The notes: generated by a model not told the origin, from the letters alone. A stretch of 32,707 bases of DNA from Deltaproteobacteria bacterium (GCA_015489315.1 WFZZ01000085.1:1-32707); one strand, 5' to 3'; positions 17,304 to 29,055 are shown, counted from the first letter of the stretch. A program made the numbers and translations.

Positions 17304-18670
17304 AGGGTCTTTTCCACCTCTTTTAAGGTCTCTTTTGTCCTAAGAATGATATCATCAATCTCTTCCCTTTTTGTACAAAGGGGCAAAAATAAATATATTA
17401 CATCTGAAAGGGGTCTAAGTATCAGTCCCCTTTTAAGGCCGGCAAGATAAACCTGCCAGCCAATACGTTTTTTTGAAGGAAAGGGCTCCCTAGTTCCTTT
17501 GTCCTTTACTAGTTCAAAGGCGCATACCATTCCAATCCCACGGATGTCTCCCACGATTTCAAGTTCAAAAAGCTCTCCCTTTTTTTCCTGAAGGTATTGA
17601 ACCCTGTCCCTTAATTTTGAAAGAACATTTTCCTCTTTAAAAACCTCAAGGCTTCCAAGGGCAGAGGAGACACAAATGGGGTTTGCAGTAAAGGTGTGTC
17701 CGTGGAAAAAGGTCTTTCCCTCAGAATAGTCTGCATAAAAAGCGTCAAAAATTTCCCTTTTTGTTACTGTAACTGCAAGGGGAAGGGTGCCTCCTGTGAG
17801 TCCTTTTGAAAGACAGAGAAAGTCGGGCACAATTTTCACATGGTCCATTGCAAACATCTTTCCTGTCCTGCCAAAGCCTGTTGCAACCTCGTCAAGGATC
17901 AGATGAATGCCATATTCTTCTGTAATATCTCGAGCCCTTTTTAGATATTTCTTTGGATATGTAATCATTCCTCCTGCGCCCATCAAAAGGGGTTCAAGGA
18001 CAAGGGCGCAAATCCTCTCTCTGTTCTCTTTAATGGCCCTTTCAAGAAGATCAAAACATTCAAGGGAGCATTTTCTCCCCCTCTCAGGATCGTAATTTTT
18101 ATAGTCGATGGGGCACCTGTAACAATATGGTGGAGGAACCTTGATGGATTTGAAGGTTATTTCAGAAAAGGGGCCTTCAAAGGCAGGAACACCGCCAAGG
18201 CTCATGGTCCCTATGGTATCTCCATGATAGCCTCTTTCAAGGGAAACAAAAAGGTGCCTTTTTTCCTCTCCCATTTGCTTGAAATATTGCAAAGACATTT
18301 TAAGGGCCACTTCAACTGCTGTGGAGCCATTGTCAGAAAAAAAGAACTTTGAAAGCTCGCCTGGAAGATACTCCTTTAGGTTTTTACAAAGGATTATGGG
18401 GCCTTTGTGTGTTGTCCCTGCAAAATGGACCTGATCAAGCCTTTCAAGTTGATCTTTTATGTGTTTTCTTATAACTGGATGGTTGTGGCCATGGGTGATG
18501 CACCACCACGAGGAAATGGTGTCATAGTATTTTTTGCCATCTATATCAAAAAGATGAATCCCTCTGGCCCTGTCCACAAACAACAAGTCCCTTTTTTCAA
18601 AGTCTTTCATCTGGGTATAGGGGTGCCAGATGAGTTCTTTATCTAGTCTTTTAAGCTCCTTAATATCCAT
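17300..18670 (-). CDS. bioA: adenosylmethionine-8-amino-7-oxononanoate aminotransferase BioA
   Basis: IWHPYTQM..., SSWWCITHGHNHP, GYHGDTIGTMSLGG, LILDEVATGFGRTGKMFAMDH, LSKGLTGGTLPLAVT. Confidence 0.97.
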   Translation of the reverse strand: MDIKELKRLDKELIWHPYTQMKDFEKRDLLFVDRARGIHLFDIDGKKYYDTISSWWCITHGHNHPVIRKHIKDQLERLDQVHFAGTTHKGPIILCKNLKEYLPGELSKFFFSDNGSTAVEVALKMSLQYFKQMGEEKRHLFVSLERGYHGDTIGTMSLGGVPAFEGPFSEITFKSIKVPPPYCYRCPIDYKNYDPERGRKCSLECFDLLERAIKENRERICALVLEPLLMGAGGMITYPKKYLKRARDITEEYGIHLILDEVATGFGRTGKMFAMDHVKIVPDFLCLSKGLTGGTLPLAVTVTKREIFDAFYADYSEGKTFFHGHTFTANPICVSSALGSLEVFKEENVLSKLRDRVQYLQEKKGELFELEIVGDIRGIGMVCAFELVKDKGTREPFPSKKRIGWQVYLAGLKRGLILRPLSDVIYLFLPLCTKREEIDDIILRTKETLKEVEKTL

Positions 18671-18699
18671 TCTTTGTGCCTTTTTATCCTGCTGGATTT

Positions 18700-21600
18700 T
18701 TAAAGATCAATCAACTGGACATAACTTACTTCTTTCAAAAGGGCATCTGTTACATGGGGATGGCACGTAAAAAAAAGTATCTGCCTTTTTTGGGAAAATT
18801 CCCCTATTGCCCTTGCTGCAAGCCTTGTTCGTTGAGGGTCAAAGTTTACCATTATATCATCCATAATGACAGGTATTGTTTCACCTTCTGGTTCAAGGGT
18901 TGATATTATGCCAAATCTTAGGGAAAGATAAAGTTGCTCCTTTGTTCCCTGGCTTAGGTTTTGAGGTGAAACAAGCATTCCATCCCTGCGCATAACAAAA
19001 ATTTGTGCCTTTTGCCTATTTTCATCTTCACCTGCACGAAAAAGTATTCTTTCATATCTTCCGTTGGTAATGGTGGAAAAATAGGTGGATGCAATTTCAA
19101 GGACCTTTGGCTGGTTTTCCCTTTCAAAACGCTCTTTGGCCCTTTTAAGAATTATTTGAGATATCTTGAGCCTTGCCCATCTTCTTGAAAGTTCAAAAAG
19201 CTCGTTTTCTAAGGCCTCTTTTCTAAACAAAAGCTCCTGTCTTTTATCAGAAGTCATAAGGCCTTTTATGACCTCACGGCAACGGCCGATCTCCTGATGT
19301 TTATCTTCGATTTTTCTTTTAATATCTTCTGCCTGTCTATTTAATTCATTGATCTTTGATTCTATCTCTGGAAGGTTTGTCCTGGAATATACTTCGACTG
19401 CCTCCTTTTCGCTTACTCCAAGACCTGAAGACAGCCTTATGAGAATGGCTTCTAGTTCCTTTTTGAGCCCTTCCAAAAATTTCCCCTTCTCATACCTTTT
19501 CTTGAGGGAATGCAAGTCCTTTACATGAAACTCATCAAAGGTGCTTTTTAGTTGGGCCAAAAGGGAATGGCGTTTTTGAGTAAGGTTTTTTAGACCATCA
19601 TCCACAGCCTTTAATTTTTCCTTTAGGATCAATAGATTTGTAATTTTTTCCTCTTCCCTTTGTAAAAGGTGTTCCAATATTTCAAAAATTCCTTCATTGA
19701 CTTTTGGTCTTTCATCAGCAAAAAGCCTTGAAAGAATATCTTTTAAGGCCCCTTCAATTGACGATTTTTCTGCCTTATATTGTTTTAATATGTCTTGTTC
19801 TTGCTCCTTTTCATCAATAAGTTCCCTCAATTCCTCTATGAGTTTTATGTATTGAATGGCTATATCAGGGGAAATGAAGGAAGGAAGCCCACTTTTCTTT
19901 AAAAAAACTTGCCAGTTTTGAGTTTCATCCTTGATTTTTTGGGAAATTTCCTCCTTTTTTTTGTCTAAATCAGCTATTTCACTTTCAAGCCCTTTCTTTT
20001 CTTCTTTAAAGGCCTTTAGCCTTTGAGCCTTTAAAAGCCTTTCTTTTAATTCCTGGGAACCCTTGATTAAATCCTCCCTTATCTCCAAAACTAAATCCCT
20101 TATGGCCTTTGTATCCTCTGTGCCAATAGGTCTTTTGAAAAATTCAAGCCCCTTTTTGATACCATTATCAATTCTTTCTAATTCTTCTTCTAGTTCTTTT
20201 AGCCTTATGACCTTTTCTTTTATGAGATTAAACCCCTTTGTAAGTTCATAAAAATCCTCTTTTTTTAACTGTTCATCCAGGGAATTTTCCTTCAAAAAAT
20301 CCTTCCATCTATCCTCAAGTATCCTTTCTTTTTCTTTAACCCTACTTATTGAAAGTTCCGTCTCTTCTTTTCTTGAAATTATATCTTCAAGGTCTTCATT
20401 TAAGGTTTTCATCTCCTTTTTGATCTTTTCCTCTTCCCTTAAGGCAGAAATTACATCCTCGATTCTATTCAAAAGCCCGGAATAATAGGGCTCATCATAG
20501 TCTTCGTGAGAAAGGCCAAAAAGTATGGAAAGCCTTTGGGTGTCTTTAACTATGTTTTCTAAAAGGCTGTTTAAAAAATCGGTTTCCTTTGAAAGAGAGG
20601 CAATTTTCCTTTTAGTAGAACGCAAGGATTCTTCCAGCTCCTTTAATGCCTTTTTAATCCTTTTCCTAAAAAAGAGGAAAAGAAAGATGGAAACCGGCAG
20701 GAGGGAATAAAGAAATATTCTTATACCTTCATCAGAATCTTTAAGGGAAAAGCCGGATATGAGGGCAAAAAGCCCTAAAAATGGGATTAAGTAGTTTAAG
20801 TGTTTAAAAAATAAAAGCCTTTTTTGAAAATAGAATCCTTCCTTTAGGCGATTTTCATGGGTTTCTAATTGAATTTCTAGCTGATTTTTTTGACTCTTTA
20901 TGGAGGAAATCCTTGGAAGGCCAATTTTTAGCCCTGAGCAAAGCCTAATAAGCTCTTCTTTTTTGTCTTTATCAACTGGAAGGCTTGTGTTGAGCTCATC
21001 CAGCCTTTCCTGGCGTCTTTTTATCCTTGCCTTGTAGGCATCCTCATCTTTTTTTATCTGGGCTAAGATGGACTTAAGAAATAGAATTTCTTTTTTAAGG
21101 CTGTCAAGCCTTTCAAGAATTTCATTTCCCCTTTTTGAGATTTCATCTATGGAAAATATGTCACAGATCGAAACATCAATTTTAAACCTTTTTTGGAGCC
21201 CCTTTAATTCATTTTTTAATCCATTGATCCTTTCGGAAAGTTCCTCTCTTCTAAAAAGGTCATCTTCGATACGGGAAAGCCTTTTTAATTGATTGTTAAT
21301 CTCAGAAAGCCTTCTATTAAGTTCGACTGGCCCTTCTTTAAGGTCTTTCTCAAGTTTTTTTATTGTTTCATTTAATTGCGAAAGGTCCTCTACCCTTATT
21401 TCATATCTTTTAATTATTTCAAGAAAGTCTTCATTGACCCTTTTTAGACCTTTATTATATTCTTCTATCTTTTCTTCAGTATGTATTCCAACCTTGAAAT
21501 TTTTAAGTTCTTCCTTGTCGAAAGCTTTACCTATCTTATTTTCAATTTCTTTAATCTTTCTTCCAATTTTTTCGATTTTTCTTGTCCTTAATGGTATCTC

Positions 21601-22626
21601 TTCCCTTAGAAAGATATACCTTTCCTTAAGTGAACATATCTCTTTTATCTTTTGCTTATTTTTTACAACTTCGCTTTTAACATGAGTTTTTGAGATGGCA
21701 ATCTCAATTTCTGTTCTTTTTTCTTTAAGCCCTTTTATTTGGTCATCCAGGTCATTTAATTTTTCATTTGTTTCATTGGCCTTGAAAAAAGTTTCATCAT
21801 CAGGAAATTGGTAATTAATCCTTTCTTCCAAAAGCCCTCTTTTAATTTCTTTAAACCTCAAAAAGTCATTCCATCCTTCCCTTAGGGTCTTATGCCAGTA
21901 AAGATCCTTTTCTGTTTGCGTCCGCAAGTTTTCAAGGGATTCAAGCTCTTTTTCCTTCCGGGCGATTTGTTCTTTCATCTCCCTGTATTTTTCTATTTCA
22001 TGCCCTGATCCGGAAAGCTCCTTTTTTATTTTCTTTATCTTTGAAATGGTCCTGTTGATCTTCTGCTTTTTTCCCCTTGGTTTAAAAAGTTCGTCAAGGC
22101 CCTTTTCAAGAAATTTCTGCGCCCTTGATAGGGCCCTAAAGGATGTGCCAAAGCCTACTCCATAAATTGCATCCTTTACTCCTTCTTCATTGAGGCTATC
22201 AAGTTCCTGAAGTTCCTTGAGGCTAAATGCAAATATATTTTCATAAACCTTCTGGGTAATTCCTCCAAAAATCATCTTGGGATCAAAAAGACCTGGTTCA
22301 CTCCCAAGCCTTAAAAGTTTAAAATCTGTCTTTTTAATACTTTTCCCATTGAAGTAGGAAAGCCTTTCAAATAAAAATCTCTCTCCCTTTTTATCCTCGA
22401 TTATTATTCTTCCGCCATAAGGTCCATTTTTTATTGGAAGGTAGGAAGGCCTGTTTTCCTTTCTATTATTTGAAAAGCCAAAGAAAATCGTCCTTATAAA
22501 GGAAAGGATGGTTGACTTTCCTGCTTCATTTTTTCCTTGAAAAATTACAAGTCCATCTTCAAGGGGGCCGATTTTTTTATTATTAAAAAGGCCAAAGCCT
22601 TCTATTTGAATCTCCCTAATTTTCAA
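18700..22626 (-). CDS. AAA/SMC-like ATPase (YhaN/SbcC-like), DNA repair associated
   Basis: 1308 aa; MKIREIQIEGFGLFNNKKIGPLEDGLVIFQGKNEAGKSTILSFIRTIFFGF N-terminus, long coiled coil, C-terminal LSQGTKEQLYLSLRFGI and PVIMDDIMVNFDPQR. Confidence 0.92.
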   Translation of the reverse strand: MKIREIQIEGFGLFNNKKIGPLEDGLVIFQGKNEAGKSTILSFIRTIFFGFSNNRKENRPSYLPIKNGPYGGRIIIEDKKGERFLFERLSYFNGKSIKKTDFKLLRLGSEPGLFDPKMIFGGITQKVYENIFAFSLKELQELDSLNEEGVKDAIYGVGFGTSFRALSRAQKFLEKGLDELFKPRGKKQKINRTISKIKKIKKELSGSGHEIEKYREMKEQIARKEKELESLENLRTQTEKDLYWHKTLREGWNDFLRFKEIKRGLLEERINYQFPDDETFFKANETNEKLNDLDDQIKGLKEKRTEIEIAISKTHVKSEVVKNKQKIKEICSLKERYIFLREEIPLRTRKIEKIGRKIKEIENKIGKAFDKEELKNFKVGIHTEEKIEEYNKGLKRVNEDFLEIIKRYEIRVEDLSQLNETIKKLEKDLKEGPVELNRRLSEINNQLKRLSRIEDDLFRREELSERINGLKNELKGLQKRFKIDVSICDIFSIDEISKRGNEILERLDSLKKEILFLKSILAQIKKDEDAYKARIKRRQERLDELNTSLPVDKDKKEELIRLCSGLKIGLPRISSIKSQKNQLEIQLETHENRLKEGFYFQKRLLFFKHLNYLIPFLGLFALISGFSLKDSDEGIRIFLYSLLPVSIFLFLFFRKRIKKALKELEESLRSTKRKIASLSKETDFLNSLLENIVKDTQRLSILFGLSHEDYDEPYYSGLLNRIEDVISALREEEKIKKEMKTLNEDLEDIISRKEETELSISRVKEKERILEDRWKDFLKENSLDEQLKKEDFYELTKGFNLIKEKVIRLKELEEELERIDNGIKKGLEFFKRPIGTEDTKAIRDLVLEIREDLIKGSQELKERLLKAQRLKAFKEEKKGLESEIADLDKKKEEISQKIKDETQNWQVFLKKSGLPSFISPDIAIQYIKLIEELRELIDEKEQEQDILKQYKAEKSSIEGALKDILSRLFADERPKVNEGIFEILEHLLQREEEKITNLLILKEKLKAVDDGLKNLTQKRHSLLAQLKSTFDEFHVKDLHSLKKRYEKGKFLEGLKKELEAILIRLSSGLGVSEKEAVEVYSRTNLPEIESKINELNRQAEDIKRKIEDKHQEIGRCREVIKGLMTSDKRQELLFRKEALENELFELSRRWARLKISQIILKRAKERFERENQPKVLEIASTYFSTITNGRYERILFRAGEDENRQKAQIFVMRRDGMLVSPQNLSQGTKEQLYLSLRFGIISTLEPEGETIPVIMDDIMVNFDPQRTRLAARAIGEFSQKRQILFFTCHPHVTDALLKEVSYVQLIDL

Positions 22627-23866
22627 GGTCTCTTTCCTCTAAAAGTTCTAAAAGGAGATATTTTGCCCTTTCCACTATCTCCAAAAGCTCGTGGTCATCA
22701 GGTACAATAGAAGATAGCTCGGGCCTTTTAAAAAGTTCCTTAATATCATCATGTCCTCTCAGGTGTTCAAGAGTTATTGATTCGGCCTCTCTAAGACAAT
22801 ATCCAGGAAGGTCCTTTACTTCCATTCGGTTAGATAGATCGGCCTTTGGAGTGGTAAAGTTTCTTATTTCAACCACATAGACCAGAGGCTCCTGGTTTTC
22901 CATTTCCTCTTTTACGGTTTCATGGAGTTCCTGTAATTTTTCATCTCTTAAGAGCATTCCGGCCAGTGTGCTTTGGCCTTTTAGTAAAAGCCTTATTAAA
23001 AGGTCTTTTCCCTTGTATCTTTTTTGTTCATCTTCAATGGATTTAAATATTTTTGACAAAAGTTCCTGTGTGTTTGTTATATCAAAAAGATCAATTTCTA
23101 TTTCACTCCAAACAATTTTTGATGTTGAGAGAAATTCTGCCTCAATCTGTCCATCTTCTACCTTTACAAAATAGCATCCCCTTTCACCAGATTCTTTAAA
23201 GTGTCGCCCCTGAATGTTGCCTGGGTAAACTATATAGGGTTCCTTTGAAATTATCCGTGGTATGTGTATGTGGCCAAGGGCCCAGTAATCGGCCCTATGA
23301 TCAAAATCCGAAATATTACAGGGTGCATAGGGTATGTGGCCCTCTTGAGAGCCAACGGTTACGTGAAGTAGGGCAATTTTAAATAAGTCTTCTTCAAAGA
23401 CTGGAACAGACCTAACGAGATTTCCAAATTCTTTTTCCTTCTTAAAACTTTTTCCAAAAATTGCAATCTCTTGTCCGGAAGGAAGTTTTATCCGTTCCCA
23501 GTTGGTGTTTTTTGGCGAAAATACAGTGCAGTTTTCAGGAAATTTCCAAGCCCCTGAAATCCTATCATAGGGGTCATGGTTCCCATGAATCAAAAAGACC
23601 TTTATTCCGTGCTCTTTAAGTTTTTTAAAGCCCTTGTGGATGTGGGAAAGGGGTCTTAAGTTTTGATCTTTGGTATCAAGCAGGTCTCCAGCCACAAGGA
23701 CAAAATCTGCTTTCTTTTCAATTGAAAGTCTTATCAGTCTGTCAAAGGCCTCATATGTTGAATCAAGAAGCTTTATATACAGGCCTTCGTCCACGTCCTT
23801 TATGCCTTTAAAGGGCGAGCCAACATGAAGATCAGCACAGTGAATGAATTTAAAATTTTTATTCAT
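22616..23866 (-). CDS. DNA repair exonuclease, SbcD/Mre11/YhaO-like metallophosphoesterase
   Basis: 416 aa; FIHCADLHVGSPFKG, VAGDLLDTKDQNLRP, LIHGNHDPYD, YWALGHIHIPRI. Confidence 0.94.
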   Translation of the reverse strand: MNKNFKFIHCADLHVGSPFKGIKDVDEGLYIKLLDSTYEAFDRLIRLSIEKKADFVLVAGDLLDTKDQNLRPLSHIHKGFKKLKEHGIKVFLIHGNHDPYDRISGAWKFPENCTVFSPKNTNWERIKLPSGQEIAIFGKSFKKEKEFGNLVRSVPVFEEDLFKIALLHVTVGSQEGHIPYAPCNISDFDHRADYWALGHIHIPRIISKEPYIVYPGNIQGRHFKESGERGCYFVKVEDGQIEAEFLSTSKIVWSEIEIDLFDITNTQELLSKIFKSIEDEQKRYKGKDLLIRLLLKGQSTLAGMLLRDEKLQELHETVKEEMENQEPLVYVVEIRNFTTPKADLSNRMEVKDLPGYCLREAESITLEHLRGHDDIKELFKRPELSSIVPDDHELLEIVERAKYLLLELLEERDLEN

Positions 23867-24047
23867 AGTTTATGGAAGAAATTATTTTTACTTAGAAGAA
23901 AAAATGTGTAAGATTTCAAACTGTTTTAATTGCCTGTCTCGTAAAACATTATTGTAGGAAGAATATAGGCTAAAATGGTTTTTTAGGAAAGAATAGCAGG
24001 GTATTTTGTAGCTTTTTATAAAGCCAAAATAGACAGGAGTAAGTTTC

Positions 24048-24686
24048 ATGTGTTCCATTTTAAAGGGGCTTTCAGGGCCTGAAATCGAGGCCCTTAGTAT
24101 GAAGATTATTGAAAAGGAGCTTGGGCCAACGCCCTTTTCAGAGGATGAGCTCAAGGTGGTTAAAAGGGTCATTCATGCAACTGCAGATTTTGAATTTGCA
24201 AGAACCATAAAATTTAAAAATAGTCCCATTTCTGAGGGTATAAAGGCCCTCAAAAAGGGCCTTCCCATAGTAACAGATACACGCATGGCCGCCTCGGGCA
24301 TCAGCAAAAATCTTTTCCCTAAAGAAGGACCAGAAATAATTGTTCCAGCCTTATTGCCTGAAGCCAAGAAGTTTCAAGAAAAAAAGGGAGGCACCCTTTC
24401 AGAGGCCGCAATGGAGCTTTGTGTTAAAATAAGGCCTGGAATAATAATTATAGGAAATGCCCCCACAGCCCTTTTAAAGGTCATTCAATTGATAAATGAA
24501 AAGAAAATTTCACCGCGGCTTGTAATTGGTGTTCCTGTTGGCTTTGTAAATGCCAAGGAGTCAAAGGATATGCTCTTTGAAATGGAGAATCAGCCCCTTA
24601 TAACATGTCTTGGTAGAAAGGGCGGGACTCCGGTGGCCGTTGCCATAATCAATGCAATTATTCGTCTTGCCTTTAGGACAGAATAA
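24048..24686 (+). CDS. cbiC: precorrin-8X methylmutase / cobalt-precorrin-8 methylmutase
   Basis: 212 aa; VIHATADFEFARTIKF, VTDTRMAASGISK, IGNAPTALLKVIQLI, VIGVPVGFVNAKESKDML. Confidence 0.95.
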   Translation: MCSILKGLSGPEIEALSMKIIEKELGPTPFSEDELKVVKRVIHATADFEFARTIKFKNSPISEGIKALKKGLPIVTDTRMAASGISKNLFPKEGPEIIVPALLPEAKKFQEKKGGTLSEAAMELCVKIRPGIIIIGNAPTALLKVIQLINEKKISPRLVIGVPVGFVNAKESKDMLFEMENQPLITCLGRKGGTPVAVAIINAIIRLAFRTE

Positions 24687-25347
24687 CTGCAATTATTCCT
24701 GCTAGAAATACGCCGTCAAAGGTCCCTGCACCTCCTATGGAGGCAACTGGTGCATGTACTTTTTTTAGGTCCTTTATGTGAAGGATGTCTGCTCCCAAAA
24801 GGGTGCCCATGGTGGCGGAGATATATGCCAGCGCAGGAGCATGCATTGAGGACGAACCGAGGGCCAGTGCCATAAGGGCTGCAATAATGGGTGGGATAAA
24901 GACAGGGATTGCTATCCCGACCCCTGGGACAGGTCTAGCGAAATGATAAGTGATGGCCGCAACAAGAAGTGTGGAAAATATAGGCTCAAAAAGCATTTGC
25001 CACTTTATCATGAGATAAAGGGAAAGGACTATTGGAATTACGGCACCCCCCATATTGATGGCAATGATCATGTTCTTTCTGGTTAGTCGAGGGATCTGAT
25101 AAACCATTCCAAAAAAATGAATGGAACTGGGAAGTGGCTCAAAGTCATCCACCTCAATCTTTTTTATGGGAATATTGATGCCGCTTCCAAGAAGGGACAA
25201 AAGAAGAAAGCTAAAGGTCTGAATCTCGTTAAGTCCAAGCCTTTCAAAGACAATGGTTATGAGCCCAAGCTGAATGAATACAAAAAGAAAGATGAATACA
25301 AAGATGAGTAGAAAAAATACTATTAGGCCAAAGGGATTAAAAAACAT
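24673..25347 (-). CDS. DUF1614-like membrane protein
   Basis: 224 aa polytopic protein with GGAVIPIVLSLYL and SIGGAGTFDGVFLAGIIAVIL; family assignment from memory. Confidence 0.75.
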   Translation of the reverse strand: MFFNPFGLIVFFLLIFVFIFLFVFIQLGLITIVFERLGLNEIQTFSFLLLSLLGSGINIPIKKIEVDDFEPLPSSIHFFGMVYQIPRLTRKNMIIAINMGGAVIPIVLSLYLMIKWQMLFEPIFSTLLVAAITYHFARPVPGVGIAIPVFIPPIIAALMALALGSSSMHAPALAYISATMGTLLGADILHIKDLKKVHAPVASIGGAGTFDGVFLAGIIAVILS

Positions 25348-25348
25348 T

Positions 25349-27997
25349 TCATTCTCCCATCTTTTCTATAAGGTCAATGGCCTTTTTAAGGGCCTCATCT
25401 ATTCTCGATATATCCTTTCCTCCGGCCTGGGCCATATCTGGCCTTCCGCCACCTCCGCCCTTAATAACAGGGGCTATTTCCTTTATAATGTCACCTGCCC
25501 TGTACTTTTGTATCAAATCCTTTGTAACCATGCAAAGAAGCATGGCCTTATCTTCATTCTGGGAGCCTAAGCAGAGGATACCGCTTTTAAGCCTGTCCCT
25601 GATTTTATCTCCAAGCTCCCTCAATGCCTTTGCATCCAGTCCCTTGGCCTTATAGGTTACCACCTTTATCCCATTTACATTCACAGCGTCTTTAAGTATG
25701 TCATCAAGGCTTGAAACAGCCCTTGTTGCAGAAAGGGTATTTATCTTATTTTCAAGCTCCTTGATCCTTTTTTGAAGGCCTGAAATCCTGCTCTTTATTG
25801 CATTTACCGGGCATTTTAGGGTAGATGCAATCTCAAAAAGCTCATCTTCAATGCCCTGAACTGTATCAACTGCAATTTTCCCTGTTACTGCTTCAATTCT
25901 TCTAATACCTGACGCAACGCTTGATTCAGAAACGATTTTAAAAAAGCCAATCTGGCCCGTAGAAGAAAGGTGTGTGCCTCCGCATAGCTCCATGCTAAAA
26001 TCAGGGATGGTCACAACCCTTACAACATCTCCATATTTTTCACCAAAAAGGGCCATAGCGCCCAGCTTTATGGCCTCTTCATGGCTGTGGAAACTTGTTT
26101 TAACTGGCAGATCAGCCCTTATCTTCTCATTAACTATCTGTTCAATGGCCTTTATTTCATTCCTAGAAAGGGCGGAAAAGTGCGTAAAGTCAAATCTGAG
26201 CCTCTCTGGTTCCACAAGGGACCCGGATTGCCTTACATGTTCTCCAAGGACCTTTCTTAAGGCTGCATGAAGAAGATGGGTTGCAGTATGGTTCCTTGCG
26301 GTATCAAGGCGCCTTTCCTCAGAAACCAAAAGCTCAACTTCATCCCCTTGCCTAATCTCACCCCTTGTTACCCTGGAAAGATGGCAAATCAAGTCCCCTC
26401 TTTTTTGGGTATCAATAACCTCTGCCTCACCAGACGGGCCAACAATTTTGCCCTTATCCCCAATCTGCCCTCCTGATTCTGCATAAAAAGGGGAGCTGTC
26501 AGTTATGATCTCCACCTCTTTTCCTTCTTTAGCATCTTCAAGGGCCTTTCCTCTTTCGATTATTGTAAGGACCTTCCCCTTTGCTTTTGTTGTCTCATAG
26601 CCTGTAAATTCACTCTTTATTCCGTCATCGATAAGGGCTTTGATGGCCTTTGGTATCTTTTCAATTATAAGTTCTTTCAAGGATGCCTTTGAACGCTCTC
26701 TTTGCTTAAAAAGCCTTTTTTCAAAGCCAATCCTATCAAGCCTAAATCCCCGTTCCTTTGATACATCCTGGACAATATCAACAGGAAGGCCATAGGTGTC
26801 ATAGAGCTTAAAGACAAAATCTCCGTCAATTGTGTCTTCCCCTTTATTTTTAAGGGACTCCAGGTAGTCATCCAGCATCTTAAGACCCTGCCCAAGGGTC
26901 CTATTAAAGCGCTCTTCCTCATGATCGAGGATATCACAGATAAATTCTTCGTTTTGTTTAATCTCAGGATAGATAGGCGACATGTCCTCTATGACTTGTC
27001 TTGCAACAACTTTCATAAATCTTTCAGAAAGCTCCAGGACATGGCCATACCTTATTGCCCTTCTTATTATTCTTCTAAGCACATATCCGCGGCCTTCATT
27101 GGAAGGAATCACCCCGTCTGATATAAGAAAGGTACTCGCCCTTGCATGGTCTGAGATGACCCTCATGGCAACATTTGTAGGCTCATCCTGGCCATATTTT
27201 TTCTCTGAGATGGCCTCAATTGTCTTGATCAGGTTTTCAAATATGTCTGTATCAAAATTGTTAAGTTTTCCTTGGCATACGGCGGCGATCCTTTCAAGCC
27301 CCATGCCCGTATCAATACAGGGCTCTGGAAGTGGAGAAAGGCTTCCATCTTCATCCCTGAAAAATTGCATAAATACCAGGTTCCATATCTCAAGAAACCT
27401 TCCACAGTCACAATCAACCCCACAATCTGGCCTTCCACACCCAACATGCTCCCCCTGATCTAAAAGGATCTCTGAACATGGGCCGCAAGGGCCAGTATCT
27501 CCCATTGCCCAAAAGTTGTCCTTTTCATCAAGGCGAACAATCCTTTGCGGCGAGATACCGGTAAGTTTCGGCCAGAGTTCTGCCGCCTCGTCATCCTCTC
27601 TAAAGACCGTAATCCAGAGCTTTTCCCTGGGAAGGCCAATATTTTCCACCAGAAATTCCCAGGCAAACTCTATTGCCTCTTTTTTGAAATAGTCTCCAAA
27701 GGAGAAGTTTCCAAGCATCTCAAAAAAGGTGTGATGGCGTGCAGTATAGCCGACATTTTCAAGGTCGTTATGCTTTCCACCAGCCCTTACACATTTCTGG
27801 CAGGTTGCAGCCCTTTTATAGGGCCTTTTTTCTTCACCAAGAAATACCTTTTTAAACTGGACCATGCCTGCATTTGTAAAAAGAAGGCTTGGATCATCTG
27901 CCGGCACAAGGGATGAGCTTGGAACAATTTCATGGCCTTTTGAGGAAAAGAAATCCAAAAAGGCACTTCTTATTTCATGACTTTTAAGGGGCTTCAT
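25349..27997 (-). CDS. alaS: alanyl-tRNA synthetase
   Basis: 882 aa; [68 protein letters not shown]. Confidence 0.98.
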   Translation of the reverse strand: MKPLKSHEIRSAFLDFFSSKGHEIVPSSSLVPADDPSLLFTNAGMVQFKKVFLGEEKRPYKRAATCQKCVRAGGKHNDLENVGYTARHHTFFEMLGNFSFGDYFKKEAIEFAWEFLVENIGLPREKLWITVFREDDEAAELWPKLTGISPQRIVRLDEKDNFWAMGDTGPCGPCSEILLDQGEHVGCGRPDCGVDCDCGRFLEIWNLVFMQFFRDEDGSLSPLPEPCIDTGMGLERIAAVCQGKLNNFDTDIFENLIKTIEAISEKKYGQDEPTNVAMRVISDHARASTFLISDGVIPSNEGRGYVLRRIIRRAIRYGHVLELSERFMKVVARQVIEDMSPIYPEIKQNEEFICDILDHEEERFNRTLGQGLKMLDDYLESLKNKGEDTIDGDFVFKLYDTYGLPVDIVQDVSKERGFRLDRIGFEKRLFKQRERSKASLKELIIEKIPKAIKALIDDGIKSEFTGYETTKAKGKVLTIIERGKALEDAKEGKEVEIITDSSPFYAESGGQIGDKGKIVGPSGEAEVIDTQKRGDLICHLSRVTRGEIRQGDEVELLVSEERRLDTARNHTATHLLHAALRKVLGEHVRQSGSLVEPERLRFDFTHFSALSRNEIKAIEQIVNEKIRADLPVKTSFHSHEEAIKLGAMALFGEKYGDVVRVVTIPDFSMELCGGTHLSSTGQIGFFKIVSESSVASGIRRIEAVTGKIAVDTVQGIEDELFEIASTLKCPVNAIKSRISGLQKRIKELENKINTLSATRAVSSLDDILKDAVNVNGIKVVTYKAKGLDAKALRELGDKIRDRLKSGILCLGSQNEDKAMLLCMVTKDLIQKYRAGDIIKEIAPVIKGGGGGRPDMAQAGGKDISRIDEALKKAIDLIEKMGE

Positions 27998-29055
27998 GAA
28001 GAGGCCTCCTCTTTGTTTTCTTCGGCATCTTCATCTCTGTTCGGGGTTTTAAGACCGTAGGCCTCTCTCACCTTCTTTTCTATCTCTTCCGTAAGCTCTG
28101 GATTCTCTTTAAGAAACTGACGGACATTTTCACGCCCCTGTCCAAGCCTCTCTTCATTGTATGAATACCAGGAGCCGCTTTTTTCAATGATGTCAAGGGC
28201 AACTGCAAGGTCTATCAGCGAGCTTTCCCTGGAGATTCCCTCGCCATAATAGATGTCAAATTCTGCCTGTTTAAAGGGAGGAGCAATCTTGTTTTTTACA
28301 ACCTTGACCTTGGTCCTGTTCCCAATGACATCCTGTCCTTCCTTAAGGGCAGTAACCTTTCTGATGTCAAGCCTCATTGTGGCATAAAATTTCAAGGCGT
28401 TTCCGCCAGTTGTGGTCTCGGGGTTCCCAAACATGACTCCAATTTTCATCCTTATCTGGTTGATGAAAACTAGGGCAGTGCTGCTTTTATTGAGGTTTGC
28501 GGTTAGCTTTCTTAGGGCCTGAGACATGAGTCTGGCCTGAAGGCCAACGTGGCTGTCCCCCATCTCGCCTTCTATTTCGGCCCGTGGGACAAGGGCTGCA
28601 ACTGAATCCACCACAATAAGGTCAACCGCACCGCTTCTTACAAGGGCATCTACAATCTCAAGGGCCTGCTCGCCATAATCGGGCTGAGAGATCAAAAGGT
28701 CATCCGTATTGACCCCAAGTTTTTTTGCATATACCGGATCAAGGGCATGTTCTGCATCTACAAAGGCAGCGATGCCTCCCTGTTTTTGTGCCTCTGCAAT
28801 CATGTGAAGGGCAAGGGTGGTCTTTCCCGAAGATTCTGGGCCAAAAATTTCAATTATCCTTCCCCTGGGGATTCCACCAATTCCTGTGGCTATGTCAACG
28901 GCAAGGCAGCCTGTGGGAATTACGGGGATGTCTTCCACCTTTCCCCTTTCACCAAGCCTCATTAAAGAGCCCTTGCCAAATTGTTTTTGAATCTGGTTAA
29001 GTGCTATTGACAGGGCCTTTTCCCTGTCCTTAAGTTCATTTCTTGTATTCATCAA
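27994..29055 (-). CDS. recA: recombinase RecA
   Basis: 353 aa; Walker [44 protein letters not shown]. Confidence 0.98.
   Translation of the reverse strand: MMNTRNELKDREKALSIALNQIQKQFGKGSLMRLGERGKVEDIPVIPTGCLAVDIATGIGGIPRGRIIEIFGPESSGKTTLALHMIAEAQKQGGIAAFVDAEHALDPVYAKKLGVNTDDLLISQPDYGEQALEIVDALVRSGAVDLIVVDSVAALVPRAEIEGEMGDSHVGLQARLMSQALRKLTANLNKSSTALVFINQIRMKIGVMFGNPETTTGGNALKFYATMRLDIRKVTALKEGQDVIGNRTKVKVVKNKIAPPFKQAEFDIYYGEGISRESSLIDLAVALDIIEKSGSWYSYNEERLGQGRENVRQFLKENPELTEEIEKKVREAYGLKTPNRDEDAEENKEEASS

Noticed and set aside
23867-24047. Cobalamin riboswitch upstream of cbiC
   Set aside because: No recognisable B12 box in the leader by eye; a covariance-model scan would be needed.
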